DNA of 64,000 bases from CAVZQN01 sp963837395 (GTDB taxonomy: Bacteria > Acidobacteriota > HRBIN11 > JAKEFK01), in the NCBI GenBank assembly GCA_963837395.1, contig CAWINI010000004.1, forward strand, positions 558,001-622,000, read 5' to 3'. The position numbers were made by a program, and so were the translations under genes. This document shows, piece after piece, positions 52,871-61,335 of the stretch. Position 1 is the first letter of the stretch; each line of letters begins with the position of its first letter. The notes under the pieces are model-generated. The model did no database searches. It was not told the origin of the DNA and was given only the letters and a program-made list of their open reading frames with translations.

Positions 52871-55841
52871 CCATAAAATGACGGCTTAATAGAACTTGTA
52901 ATATCACAGTTGTACCTTGTCCAGGAACCGATTGAATGTTTATTTTGCCGTTCATCTCTGCGGCTCGTTTCCGCATATTTCTGAGTCCTTGACCATGGGT
53001 TGTTTCAGGCAAATCAAATCCTTTGCCGTTATCAGAAATTTTCATCACCAGAAAATTCGCTTCATTCCTCAACGTGATTTCAGCGGTTGTGCATTCAGAA
53101 TGACGGATCATGTTGTTGAGAGCTTCCTTAAAAATCAGAAAGAAGTGACGTCTGATATCTGGGCTTAATTTGCGTTCCGGTGCCGTTACAGTTGATTCAA
53201 ATCGGAAAGTGATGTTGCGCGCGGTCAAAACATCGCTGGCAAATCGTCGCATCCGTTGTACTAAATCTGCTAGATGATCTTTGACCGGATTCACTGCCCA
53301 GACAATATCGCTCATCGAATCAACCAACTCTCTTGATGCAGCAGCGATATTTTTTAGTTCCGGACCTATGTGCGCTTCACTAAGATCCACCTTGCGCCGC
53401 GCTACTTCGCTTAAGATTGCGATTTGAGATAAACCGGAACCGATATCATCATGAAGATCGGTTGCAATGCGCGTTCGTACCCGTTCAATTTCAATCAGCC
53501 GTGCAATTCGATAACGATGAATAGCCCATGCAATCGCGAACAACGACATCATGCCCAAAGAATAAAACCATGGGCTTTGATAAAAATGCGGTTGAAGTGT
53601 TAAGCGAAGTGCAGCACCTGATTCATTCCACACACCATCATTGTTGCAAGCAATTACATGAAAGGTGTATTTGCCCGGAGGAATGTTCGTGTAATAGGCA
53701 ACTCTTCGTGCATCCGCCTCAATCCAACCTTCATCGAATCCTCCGAGTTTATATTTGTATCGAACTTTCGAGGGAGCCAGAAAACTAAGACCAGCATAAT
53801 GGAACTCCAATTTCCCTTTGCCTGGCGGCATCACGATCGTCTCTGCTGAATTTACCAAACTGTTTAACAAAGGTCTGTCATCTATAATCACATCTTCAAT
53901 GTGCACTGCCGGTGGTCGAGTGTTGATTTCCAAATGATTCGGATCGATCACTGCAATTCCTTTCAAAGTTGGAAACCAAAGTTTTCCGTCCCTGGTACGC
54001 CAACCCGCAGGTTGAGGACCTCCATTGCATTCTCTGCTTTTCATTCCATCAGCAGTGCCATAAGCAATCGATTCGATTTTTTTAATTTTTCCTGATGCAA
54101 AATCATCAAGGTCTTGAATTCGTACTGTGAACACACCTTTATTGCAACTCATCCACAATCGCCCCTGACGGTCATCAAGAATTTGAAAAATGACATCATC
54201 AAAAAGACCGATTTGCGTTGTGTAATTGATAAACTTTTTATCTTTATATCGAATTAATCCACCATCTCCTGTTCCAATCCACAAATTTCCATGATCGTCA
54301 TTGTATAAACAGGTGATGAAATTACTGGAGAGTCCGTTAATGGTGTTGTAAATAATAAATTTTCCATCTTTATAAAGATTCAATCCATTTCTTGTGCCGA
54401 TCCAAAGACCATCGCTGGTTTCCACAATTGGACGGATCCTGTCGCTGCCAAGACCGTCCTTTGTTGTAAACGTCGTAAATTTTCCGTTGCTGTATTTGTT
54501 CAAACCTTCGCTGGTACCGATCCAGATATCTCCCGAGTGATCCTGATAGATCGACATCACCAAATCACTGGCAACGCCATCCTGTTTTGTGAAAACTTCA
54601 ATCTTTCCTCCGTTGAAACGATTGAGTCCCGCTAAATGTGCGCCCATCCATAAATTGCCATCGCGATCCTCAAACAAAGCAAAGATGCGATTGCTGGCTA
54701 AACCATTCGCCGTGGTTAGATGACTGAATTTACCATTTGAATATTTGTTTAATCCGCCGCTGTCAGTGCCGATCCATATAATGCCTGCAGAATCTTCATA
54801 AATTGACCATATAAAATCATCGGAAAGACCTTCTTTCGTAGTAAACGAAGTAAATTTGGAATACTTGAGATAATTTAAACCTCCGCCATTTGTTCCAATC
54901 CATAGACCCCCTTCAATGTCTTCATAGATGGCTTGAACAAAGTTGTTACTCAGTCCTTCCTTTTGGGACAAAATGTTGATTTTTCCATCAACTAATCTGG
55001 CCAGACCACCGCCATAAGTGCCGATCCAGATACATCCATTCCTGTCACCTTTAACAACCCAAATCTTGTTTGTTGGCAGTCCATCATTTGTGGTGTAAGT
55101 AGTGATCTGTTGATTCTTGATCACATACAAACCTGCGCTTGTGCCGATCAAAATATTTCCGGAACGATCGGCAGCAATGGATCTTACTGTTTGTTTAAAA
55201 GAAACTTCAGGAGTTGAGAGAGATTTGATTTTGCCATCTTGAAAAAGATTTAAACCACCTCGCGTGCCGATCCACAATATTCCGTGCGAGTCTTCATACA
55301 GTGAATATACGGAATTATCTACAAGACCATTCTGGGTTGTGTAAATTGAAAATTTTCCATCTTTGAAAAAATTGAGCCCGCCACCATCTGTGCCAATCCA
55401 TAGATTTCCTTTTCGATCTTCATAAATGGAAGTTACCTGATCATTCGATAATCCTTCATGCGTAGTGAATGCCTGAAATTGGTCATTTTTCATTCGAAGC
55501 AGACCGCCACCGTATGTTCCAATCCAAAGATTCTTTTGATGATCTTCACATAGCGCAACAACCGATTGAACAGTAATTTCCTTGGTATTGGTTCGATCGA
55601 AAACTTTGAAATGAATCCCATCAAAGCGGACTAATCCTTCTTCCGTTCCAAACCAAAGATAACCGGATGATGTTTGAAGTACGGATGCAACTACGCTTAC
55701 AGGCAATCCTTGTTCGCTCTGCCAGATCTCGTGACTGTATTGAGTTATAGCTTTTGCAGGATCCAGACCAAATGCATATGAAGTGAAACAAAACCCAATC
55801 AGGACTGGAAGCGTTTGAAGGAATCTTTTGTCGAATCGCAA
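52854..55841 (-). CDS. Two-component propeller sensor histidine kinase
   Basis: 995 residues. A signal peptide is followed by about 13 Reg_prop repeats (GNLWIGTYGGGL, GILWIGTRGGLN and similar) forming two seven-bladed periplasmic propellers. A Y_Y_Y domain (about 675-740) and one membrane helix (about 750) come next. Then a HisKA_3 dimerisation domain with HDDIGSGLSQIAIL and a HATPase with NMIRHSE and DNGKGFDLP. This is the class used in Bacteroidetes and Acidobacteria to sense polysaccharides or other extracellular signals. It is paired with the downstream LuxR regulator. Confidence 0.93.
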   Translation of the reverse strand: MRFDKRFLQTLPVLIGFCFTSYAFGLDPAKAITQYSHEIWQSEQGLPVSVVASVLQTSSGYLWFGTEEGLVRFDGIHFKVFDRTNTKEITVQSVVALCEDHQKNLWIGTYGGGLLRMKNDQFQAFTTHEGLSNDQVTSIYEDRKGNLWIGTDGGGLNFFKDGKFSIYTTQNGLVDNSVYSLYEDSHGILWIGTRGGLNLFQDGKIKSLSTPEVSFKQTVRSIAADRSGNILIGTSAGLYVIKNQQITTYTTNDGLPTNKIWVVKGDRNGCIWIGTYGGGLARLVDGKINILSQKEGLSNNFVQAIYEDIEGGLWIGTNGGGLNYLKYSKFTSFTTKEGLSDDFIWSIYEDSAGIIWIGTDSGGLNKYSNGKFSHLTTANGLASNRIFALFEDRDGNLWMGAHLAGLNRFNGGKIEVFTKQDGVASDLVMSIYQDHSGDIWIGTSEGLNKYSNGKFTTFTTKDGLGSDRIRPIVETSDGLWIGTRNGLNLYKDGKFIIYNTINGLSSNFITCLYNDDHGNLWIGTGDGGLIRYKDKKFINYTTQIGLFDDVIFQILDDRQGRLWMSCNKGVFTVRIQDLDDFASGKIKKIESIAYGTADGMKSRECNGGPQPAGWRTRDGKLWFPTLKGIAVIDPNHLEINTRPPAVHIEDVIIDDRPLLNSLVNSAETIVMPPGKGKLEFHYAGLSFLAPSKVRYKYKLGGFDEGWIEADARRVAYYTNIPPGKYTFHVIACNNDGVWNESGAALRLTLQPHFYQSPWFYSLGMMSLFAIAWAIHRYRIARLIEIERVRTRIATDLHDDIGSGLSQIAILSEVARRKVDLSEAHIGPELKNIAAASRELVDSMSDIVWAVNPVKDHLADLVQRMRRFASDVLTARNITFRFESTVTAPERKLSPDIRRHFFLIFKEALNNMIRHSECTTAEITLRNEANFLVMKISDNGKGFDLPETTHGQGLRNMRKRAAEMNGKINIQSVPGQGTTVILQVLLSRHFMGHGIH

Positions 55842-55983
55842 AGTCTCGCCCCAAAGATCGACTGTTAAATTCTTCTAATGATTATATCCGGCGGAATCAT
55901 GATCTCCCGAACTTAGTTTCTTCGCATGAATAAGTGTTCTTCCAGGTTTGGGGATAGAGCCAACTACCTTGGAAGGTACACAA

Positions 55984-58860
55984 ATGAAATTAGCGAACAA
56001 CAAAAGTTCGAGTGGCGCTATCCCGTGCATGATCCGGCTGGTGATCGTGGCTGCTTTATTGACAACCACGACAGCGGCGCAGGGCGGTTTTGATCACAGC
56101 CCGGTGCGATTTTGGTCATTTTCTGAATTCGCCGCTAAAGTAACGGATCCGATTCAGGTTGCAGGCGATGGGCAGCAAGGCGGCAAGCTTAAGCAGACCT
56201 TTGATTTCGGCCCGGTAATATTCGATCAAGATTTTCCGCTAGATGGCATCGCCACGGGCGAAATATTCTCGTCTGCAAGCGGCAAAACTTTTAGGGTTTT
56301 TGCGCAAGCGCCTACTGGCAACATTCATGAAAGCGGAAGTGTGATCGGTGATAATGCAGTTCTCGATCAATATCAAAGTTACGAAAAAAAGAAAGATAAT
56401 GCGACCCTGCAAATCAACATCTCAAAAGTTTTTCTGGATGGAATCGATGCTAACGGATCCGTACTTCTTCCAAGCGAATGTCCAGCAGGGGTCGATTGTT
56501 CATTAATAGAGGGCACGGTGATTTTCGAAGCAAGAGTTTATTCACTTGGTGCCGGCGGAGACTTTTTTTACACAAAAGGTGAAGCCGGGGTTTCTGGTTG
56601 GCAAGGTCACTGGCAATTTTCTGCCGGAACTTCAGCAGATGCGAGAACACCTTTGTGGGATCAGAATAGTTTCTTTGTAAATCCGGATGCTGAAGGTACC
56701 GGGGATTTTTCGCATGCTATAGCAGAGCTCTTTGATTCTCATGGTGTGATTTTGAATGTTGATCTATCTCCGGTTCTACCAGGAGAACTATTTGCAGTTG
56801 AGGTTCGAATGGAAGCTCGCGCGGTGAATATGCGTGGAAGAGAATCCGCGGTTTCTGCGTTCATTAGAGATCCGCAAAAAGTTATTCCTGCACTTGTGCA
56901 GACTACGGGGTTGCGCAAATTAGGTCCGCCACCGTTACCAGCCCCGCCACTGCAACCCTTGCCGCCTGTTGATTGCCCTAACGGTCCTGATCCAAACAGC
57001 GGAACGTTTCAATTCAGTGCACTGAGTTACGTCACCGGCGAGCAGGCTGGTGCATTATCAAAAGTGATTGTCACACGAATTGATGGCAGTGTTGGAGCGG
57101 CCAGTGTGACTCTAACTTCAAGCGACGGAACAGCACTTGCTGGAGTCGATTACACTGCAGTATCAAAAACAATAAATTTTTCCGATGGCGACACTTCGCC
57201 ACGCATCGTTGAAGTTCCAATTCTGCGCGATTCAGATCCTGAAGTCGAAAAATCGTTGAATTTAACATTATCAGATCCTGTTTGCGCAACACTTGGTTCA
57301 ACAACGCAAGCATTGCTGACTATCGTAGATGATGAACGAGTGATTGACGATGGTGATACGTTTTTTCTGGGCGGCACAGTTAGCGGACTTACCGGCTCAG
57401 GACTCGAACTCGTGAACTTGGGTGGTGCGGATCAAGTTGACATCACTGCCGATGGACCTTTCCAATTTCCACTCGAATACGCAAGCGGTGTACCTTACTC
57501 CGTGACTGTTGGAACGCAACCAGCCAATCCACCTCAAGTTTGTACGGTAACGAATGGTGAGGGAACATTCACCGATCACGATATTACCGACATTCTTGTG
57601 GAATGCACAGATGTACCGACATCTGGTTTGGATCCAACTTTCGGTGATGGCGGTCTCGTTTCTACTCAATTAGGAGAGTCCGAAGCATTGTTAATTCAAA
57701 CTGATGGCAATATTGTATCTGCTGGAAATAATGGTGTTGATTTCGCGCTCACCAGGCATGATACAAACGGAATTCTAGATCCCACTTTTGGAGGCGATGG
57801 CATTGTCACAACAGACTTCGCCGGCGGCCTCACATCATCCGATGAAGCATTTGATCTTGTGCAACAGGCGGACGGCAAAATCATTGCTGCAGGCAGCGCA
57901 TCAAACACAACTACTGTTACTGATTTTGCAGTTGCACGTTACAACATTGATGGAACACTCGATACTACATTCTCCGATGATGGAATGCAGACAACGGATT
58001 TCGGACTGGACACTGATGGTGATGGGATTGTGGAATCTGGTGCGGATGTGGCGGAAGGAGTTGCAATTCAGCCTGATGGCAAAATCGTTGTGGCTGGTCA
58101 TGCAAGAATTCCGCTTGGCGGCGGATTAGGATTTGATAACGATTTCGCTGTGGCACGATACAATCCGGATGGGACAATTGATACAACCTTCGGTAACAAC
58201 GGTAAAGTTACAACCAATATCGGCAGCGATACTGATATTGGAACGGATGTTGTTCTTCAACCAGATGGGAAAATCATCGTGGTTGGCCAGATTGATCAAG
58301 CCACCGATTGTGCAATCGTTCGATATAACTCAGACGGCAGCCTGGACAATACTTTCGGCGGTTCAGGGATCATCGTTTACGATTTTAGCGGTTCAGAAGG
58401 CTTCAAAGGTGTAGGTCTTCAATCGGACGGCCGTATTGTTGCTACTGTATTTACGACAGGTAACAATGCGACTTTTGACTTTGCTGTCGTTCGCTATGAA
58501 CCGGATGGCGATCCTGATTTAAGCTTCGGCAATGCTGGTCTTGTCACTACCGATGTTTCAGGTGGAATTCCATTCGGCCATGATTTTGGTGAAGACATCA
58601 TCTTGCAAAATGATGGCAAGATCCTTGTGGTTGGCAGAGATACCAGCAATACAATTCTGGATCTGGCAATCGTCCGGTACAACACTGACGGCAGCGTGGA
58701 TTCCAGTTTTGTAAATAATGGAATCCTCAGCATCGACATTCATGGAAAGGGGGACTTCGGACAAGATATTGCAATTCAGCCTGATGGCAAAATTGTAGCG
58801 GGCGGCTATTCAGCCAATGGTACTAATCTTGATTTCGTATTGGTCCGGGTCTTACCGTGA
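55984..58860 (+). CDS. Secreted Calx-beta and delta-60 repeat protein
   Basis: 958 residues from ATG 55984 (GGAAGG upstream). An export signal ends near TTTTAAQGG. Residues about 340-455 form a Calx-beta domain (TLTSSDGTALAGVDYTAVSK, VPILRDSDPEVEKSLNLTLS). From about 545 onward there are seven or so delta-60 repeats (LDPTFGGDGIVTTDF ... QADGKIIAAG ... ARYNIDGTLDTTF), which form a propeller. The N-terminal 300 residues are unassigned. Probably a surface or extracellular binding protein. Confidence 0.88.
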   Translation: MKLANNKSSSGAIPCMIRLVIVAALLTTTTAAQGGFDHSPVRFWSFSEFAAKVTDPIQVAGDGQQGGKLKQTFDFGPVIFDQDFPLDGIATGEIFSSASGKTFRVFAQAPTGNIHESGSVIGDNAVLDQYQSYEKKKDNATLQINISKVFLDGIDANGSVLLPSECPAGVDCSLIEGTVIFEARVYSLGAGGDFFYTKGEAGVSGWQGHWQFSAGTSADARTPLWDQNSFFVNPDAEGTGDFSHAIAELFDSHGVILNVDLSPVLPGELFAVEVRMEARAVNMRGRESAVSAFIRDPQKVIPALVQTTGLRKLGPPPLPAPPLQPLPPVDCPNGPDPNSGTFQFSALSYVTGEQAGALSKVIVTRIDGSVGAASVTLTSSDGTALAGVDYTAVSKTINFSDGDTSPRIVEVPILRDSDPEVEKSLNLTLSDPVCATLGSTTQALLTIVDDERVIDDGDTFFLGGTVSGLTGSGLELVNLGGADQVDITADGPFQFPLEYASGVPYSVTVGTQPANPPQVCTVTNGEGTFTDHDITDILVECTDVPTSGLDPTFGDGGLVSTQLGESEALLIQTDGNIVSAGNNGVDFALTRHDTNGILDPTFGGDGIVTTDFAGGLTSSDEAFDLVQQADGKIIAAGSASNTTTVTDFAVARYNIDGTLDTTFSDDGMQTTDFGLDTDGDGIVESGADVAEGVAIQPDGKIVVAGHARIPLGGGLGFDNDFAVARYNPDGTIDTTFGNNGKVTTNIGSDTDIGTDVVLQPDGKIIVVGQIDQATDCAIVRYNSDGSLDNTFGGSGIIVYDFSGSEGFKGVGLQSDGRIVATVFTTGNNATFDFAVVRYEPDGDPDLSFGNAGLVTTDVSGGIPFGHDFGEDIILQNDGKILVVGRDTSNTILDLAIVRYNTDGSVDSSFVNNGILSIDIHGKGDFGQDIAIQPDGKIVAGGYSANGTNLDFVLVRVLP

Positions 58861-58866
58861 AATAAC

Positions 58867-59166
58867 TTAAGGAAGTTTGGCAGCAAGCACATCTACTTTT
58901 TCAATTGTAGGCGGCGTAGCTAAAAGATCGCCAGCTTTTTGCATCAATGCTGCTGCAACGCGCCCGGTTAGATGTGCTTGTCTTCCAGCTTCATCCGGAA
59001 ATGCATCAAATATACCGAAAGTAGAATTTGAAAAGCGGATTGCAAACCAGGCCGTTGTGGCTGGTTCATCTTGAACGATTGCTAAACCGCCGCGCAAAAA
59101 ATCTTCGACTTCCTTTTCTTTGCCTGGTTTTGCTTCTAATTTGACTGCTAAAGCTACTGTTACCAT
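58867..59166 (-). CDS. Antibiotic biosynthesis monooxygenase-like (ABM) protein
   Basis: 99 residues from ATG 59166, behind GGAGG. The ferredoxin-like ABM fold is recognisable by KLEAKPGKEKEVEDFLRGGL, AIRFSNSTFGIFDAFPDEAG and the C-terminal helix. Family members are cofactor-free monooxygenases or stress proteins; the substrate is unknown. It is convergent with the delta-60 gene. Confidence 0.85.
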   Translation of the reverse strand: MVTVALAVKLEAKPGKEKEVEDFLRGGLAIVQDEPATTAWFAIRFSNSTFGIFDAFPDEAGRQAHLTGRVAAALMQKAGDLLATPPTIEKVDVLAAKLP

Positions 59167-59235
59167 TTTAACCTCCAACAAAAGTTGATTCAGTCTTCAA
59201 AATATAAGCTTTTCTGATTACTCTGCCGTAAATTC

Positions 59236-60870
59236 TTAGTTGCTGTATTTGCTGTCGATTTCGCGCTCTTTGCGGCGTTGCCGCGCTTCGGATTCAGCAC
59301 GCGACCAGTAGTATTCATTGTAGTCAACAAACTTGATTGTTGATGCAAGCTCCGGATGTTGCGCTTTAATCGCGTCCATCATTTGCATGCATACTTTCCT
59401 GTAACTGGGATGTCCTTGTGGCGTAGTTCGGAGTTCAATAAGATGCATTGCTTCGCGAAAATTCATCCCCATCATCCAACGGATTCGAAAACCAAACAGC
59501 ACTGCGTATTGCGCAAACTCCAGGGAAAATTCCTTCTTCATTTTGAAATGCAGCTCTGCGGAACGCTGATAGCACTCTTCCACCCGTTGTTTGAATCCGA
59601 TGGTTACGATTTCATCGGCAATCTGATTACCAAGATCTGGATTCAATAACTGTCGCTCTTGAGTGAGCATCCGATGACGTTGCAAATCGCGATACGCACC
59701 GAAGTCGGCCTGAATATCAAATGTAAGCGGATAGCCGGCTTCAAATCCCCTGCCCGGACGGTTGCGCCTGTTTACCCGGTTGCCGTTACAGATGTTTAAC
59801 AATCTACTATTATTGTCATACGATAATTGTCGTATGATTTCTAAAATCTGAGGCAATGGATGATTGCAATGTGGATACAAAGATACGGCCAGAGTTAAAT
59901 TAAGAAGCTCCTGGGCTGAGGTTGCTTGAGGCAGCAAGACGCACAGCTGTTCTTTTTCGGGAGGAATACCTCTTAGAAGGTCCTCTGCGGCTCTCCTGAT
60001 ATTCTGCGATGTCTCCACCATATATTCATCGCGTTTGGCGCGTTTCACGAATTTGGGAATTACTTTGTTCAGTTCAGTATGAGCTTCGGTGGCACGGCGA
60101 TTACACTCCGGCAATTCACTGCTGTAAAGCTCGGTCAGCAAATTCTGATAATAGCGGCCGTTACCGTACAAACCGACATTGGTCAAAGTGGACGCTGGAA
60201 GTAAATCGCGCAGAATATCACAGGCTTTGGTACGCAAATCGGCATTGTACGTAATACGAAACTGTTTTTGCAGCGCTTCAGTGTTCATCGCAGAATATTT
60301 TTCTTTTTCACCCAAATTTCGAATTCCATATTCCGCTTCTTCCATCGGCTTCAACTTGCGAAAATATTCTGTGAGCGGTTGAACGGCTGAAGCATAGGTA
60401 TCAAAAATAAAATCCATAGTTCGCAAGTAATCATCACCGATGGACGAATTCAAAATTTCTTCGCCACGATAATATTTGTAGCGGCCTTCCTTGTCTTTTT
60501 GATCATAAAAAACGTAACGCGTGGACTGTTCGATTGGAGAGCCGCCGATCCTGCAATCTTCAACTAACTTGGTGACAAGATTTGATACTTGCTCTAACGC
60601 TAGATGCGCGCCTTCCAGTTCGCCGACACTGTCATCGCCGTATTCATTCAAAATCCGTTCGATCAATTCCTGGGTGCGGGTTACATTCAGCTCACCGTCT
60701 TTCAAAAACTCTTTCAACAATGTTCGGCGCAGACCAGTAACCGCGCGGCTGTACCGAGCATAAATTGCGCCAGCCAGACCGGGGATGTTTACACAAAAAG
60801 TATCGCCGGTTGGATTTGTGACATACCGCGAAAGGATTTCAATTTCTTGCGGAGTAAATTCTTCAGACAT
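59236..60870 (-). CDS. Tandem ThyX-like (FAD-dependent thymidylate synthase fold) protein
   Basis: 544 residues, about twice a normal ThyX. The first half has IEQSTRYVFYD where ThyX has its substrate-binding SxRY segment. The second half has the RDLQRHRMLTQERQ motif at about 395-408 (RHR at 398-400) and NFREAMHLIELR, close to the ThyX FAD/dUMP motifs. The canonical RHRxxSxNExSxR is not intact: Thr replaces the first Ser and the downstream residues differ. It may be a divergent or non-canonical flavoenzyme rather than the main thymidylate synthase. Confidence 0.7.
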   Translation of the reverse strand: MSEEFTPQEIEILSRYVTNPTGDTFCVNIPGLAGAIYARYSRAVTGLRRTLLKEFLKDGELNVTRTQELIERILNEYGDDSVGELEGAHLALEQVSNLVTKLVEDCRIGGSPIEQSTRYVFYDQKDKEGRYKYYRGEEILNSSIGDDYLRTMDFIFDTYASAVQPLTEYFRKLKPMEEAEYGIRNLGEKEKYSAMNTEALQKQFRITYNADLRTKACDILRDLLPASTLTNVGLYGNGRYYQNLLTELYSSELPECNRRATEAHTELNKVIPKFVKRAKRDEYMVETSQNIRRAAEDLLRGIPPEKEQLCVLLPQATSAQELLNLTLAVSLYPHCNHPLPQILEIIRQLSYDNNSRLLNICNGNRVNRRNRPGRGFEAGYPLTFDIQADFGAYRDLQRHRMLTQERQLLNPDLGNQIADEIVTIGFKQRVEECYQRSAELHFKMKKEFSLEFAQYAVLFGFRIRWMMGMNFREAMHLIELRTTPQGHPSYRKVCMQMMDAIKAQHPELASTIKFVDYNEYYWSRAESEARQRRKEREIDSKYSN

Positions 60871-60928
60871 TGGACGTTTATTCTAACTCGGTTTGCGTTC
60901 TGCTTTGAAAGTTGATGTTGATTTTGAG

Positions 60929-61028
60929 CTCCCCTCCTTGGATAAGGAGGGGATTAAGGGGTGGTTGAAAGCATATCAATAAAAATTCAACCCCTCCCTA
61001 CCCCCTCCCCTTATCCGGAGGGAGGGAG
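60929..61028. repeat. REP-like element, copy 1
   Basis: Hairpin CCCCTCCTTGGATAAGGAGG at the left and CCCCTCCCCTTATCCGGAGG at the right enclose GGGGTGGTTG / CAACCCCTCCC in inverted orientation. Same family as 48746. Confidence 0.75.
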
Positions 61029-61133
61029 CGTTAGGATGCGTTTCTGTCTGGATGATTATTAATTTTTCATAACAATGGGTTGCGTCCAAATGGGTGAATA
61101 AAATCTGCTTTGAAAATCGGCGATTCGACCAAG

Positions 61134-61228
61134 TTCCCCTCATTATGAAGGAGGGGTAAGGGAAGGTTGGAGACATTGGAAAAGGCTCCAACCCCCTCTT
61201 TACACTCCCCCTTTATAAGGGGGAGAAC
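61134..61228. repeat. REP-like element, copy 2
   Basis: TTCCCCTCATTATGAAGGAG at the left and CTCCCCCTTTATAAGGGGGA at the right, with GGTTGGAG / CTCCAACC inside, repeat the same nested-hairpin design about 105 bases after copy 1. Confidence 0.75.
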
Positions 61229-61335
61229 TCGGCGACCGTTTTTCATTATTTCTGTTTGATCTTAAGATCATGAGTTACTTCGTGGTTTAATATTCGCTTA
61301 AAATTATACGGCTTACCACTTAAAGGAGGGATTCT

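Larger units (their letters stand above)
60871..61335. other. 465-base intergenic spacer
   Basis: No supportable gene. The spacer holds two REP-like palindromic elements (60929-61028 and 61134-61228) and the upstream region of the M28 peptidase, including AAAGGAGGG directly before its start. No clear promoter hexamers stand out. Confidence 0.6.

Noticed and set aside
60929..61228. CRISPR-like array from repeated C/G-rich units
   Set aside because: The units are palindromic REP-like elements with no regular spacers and no cas genes.
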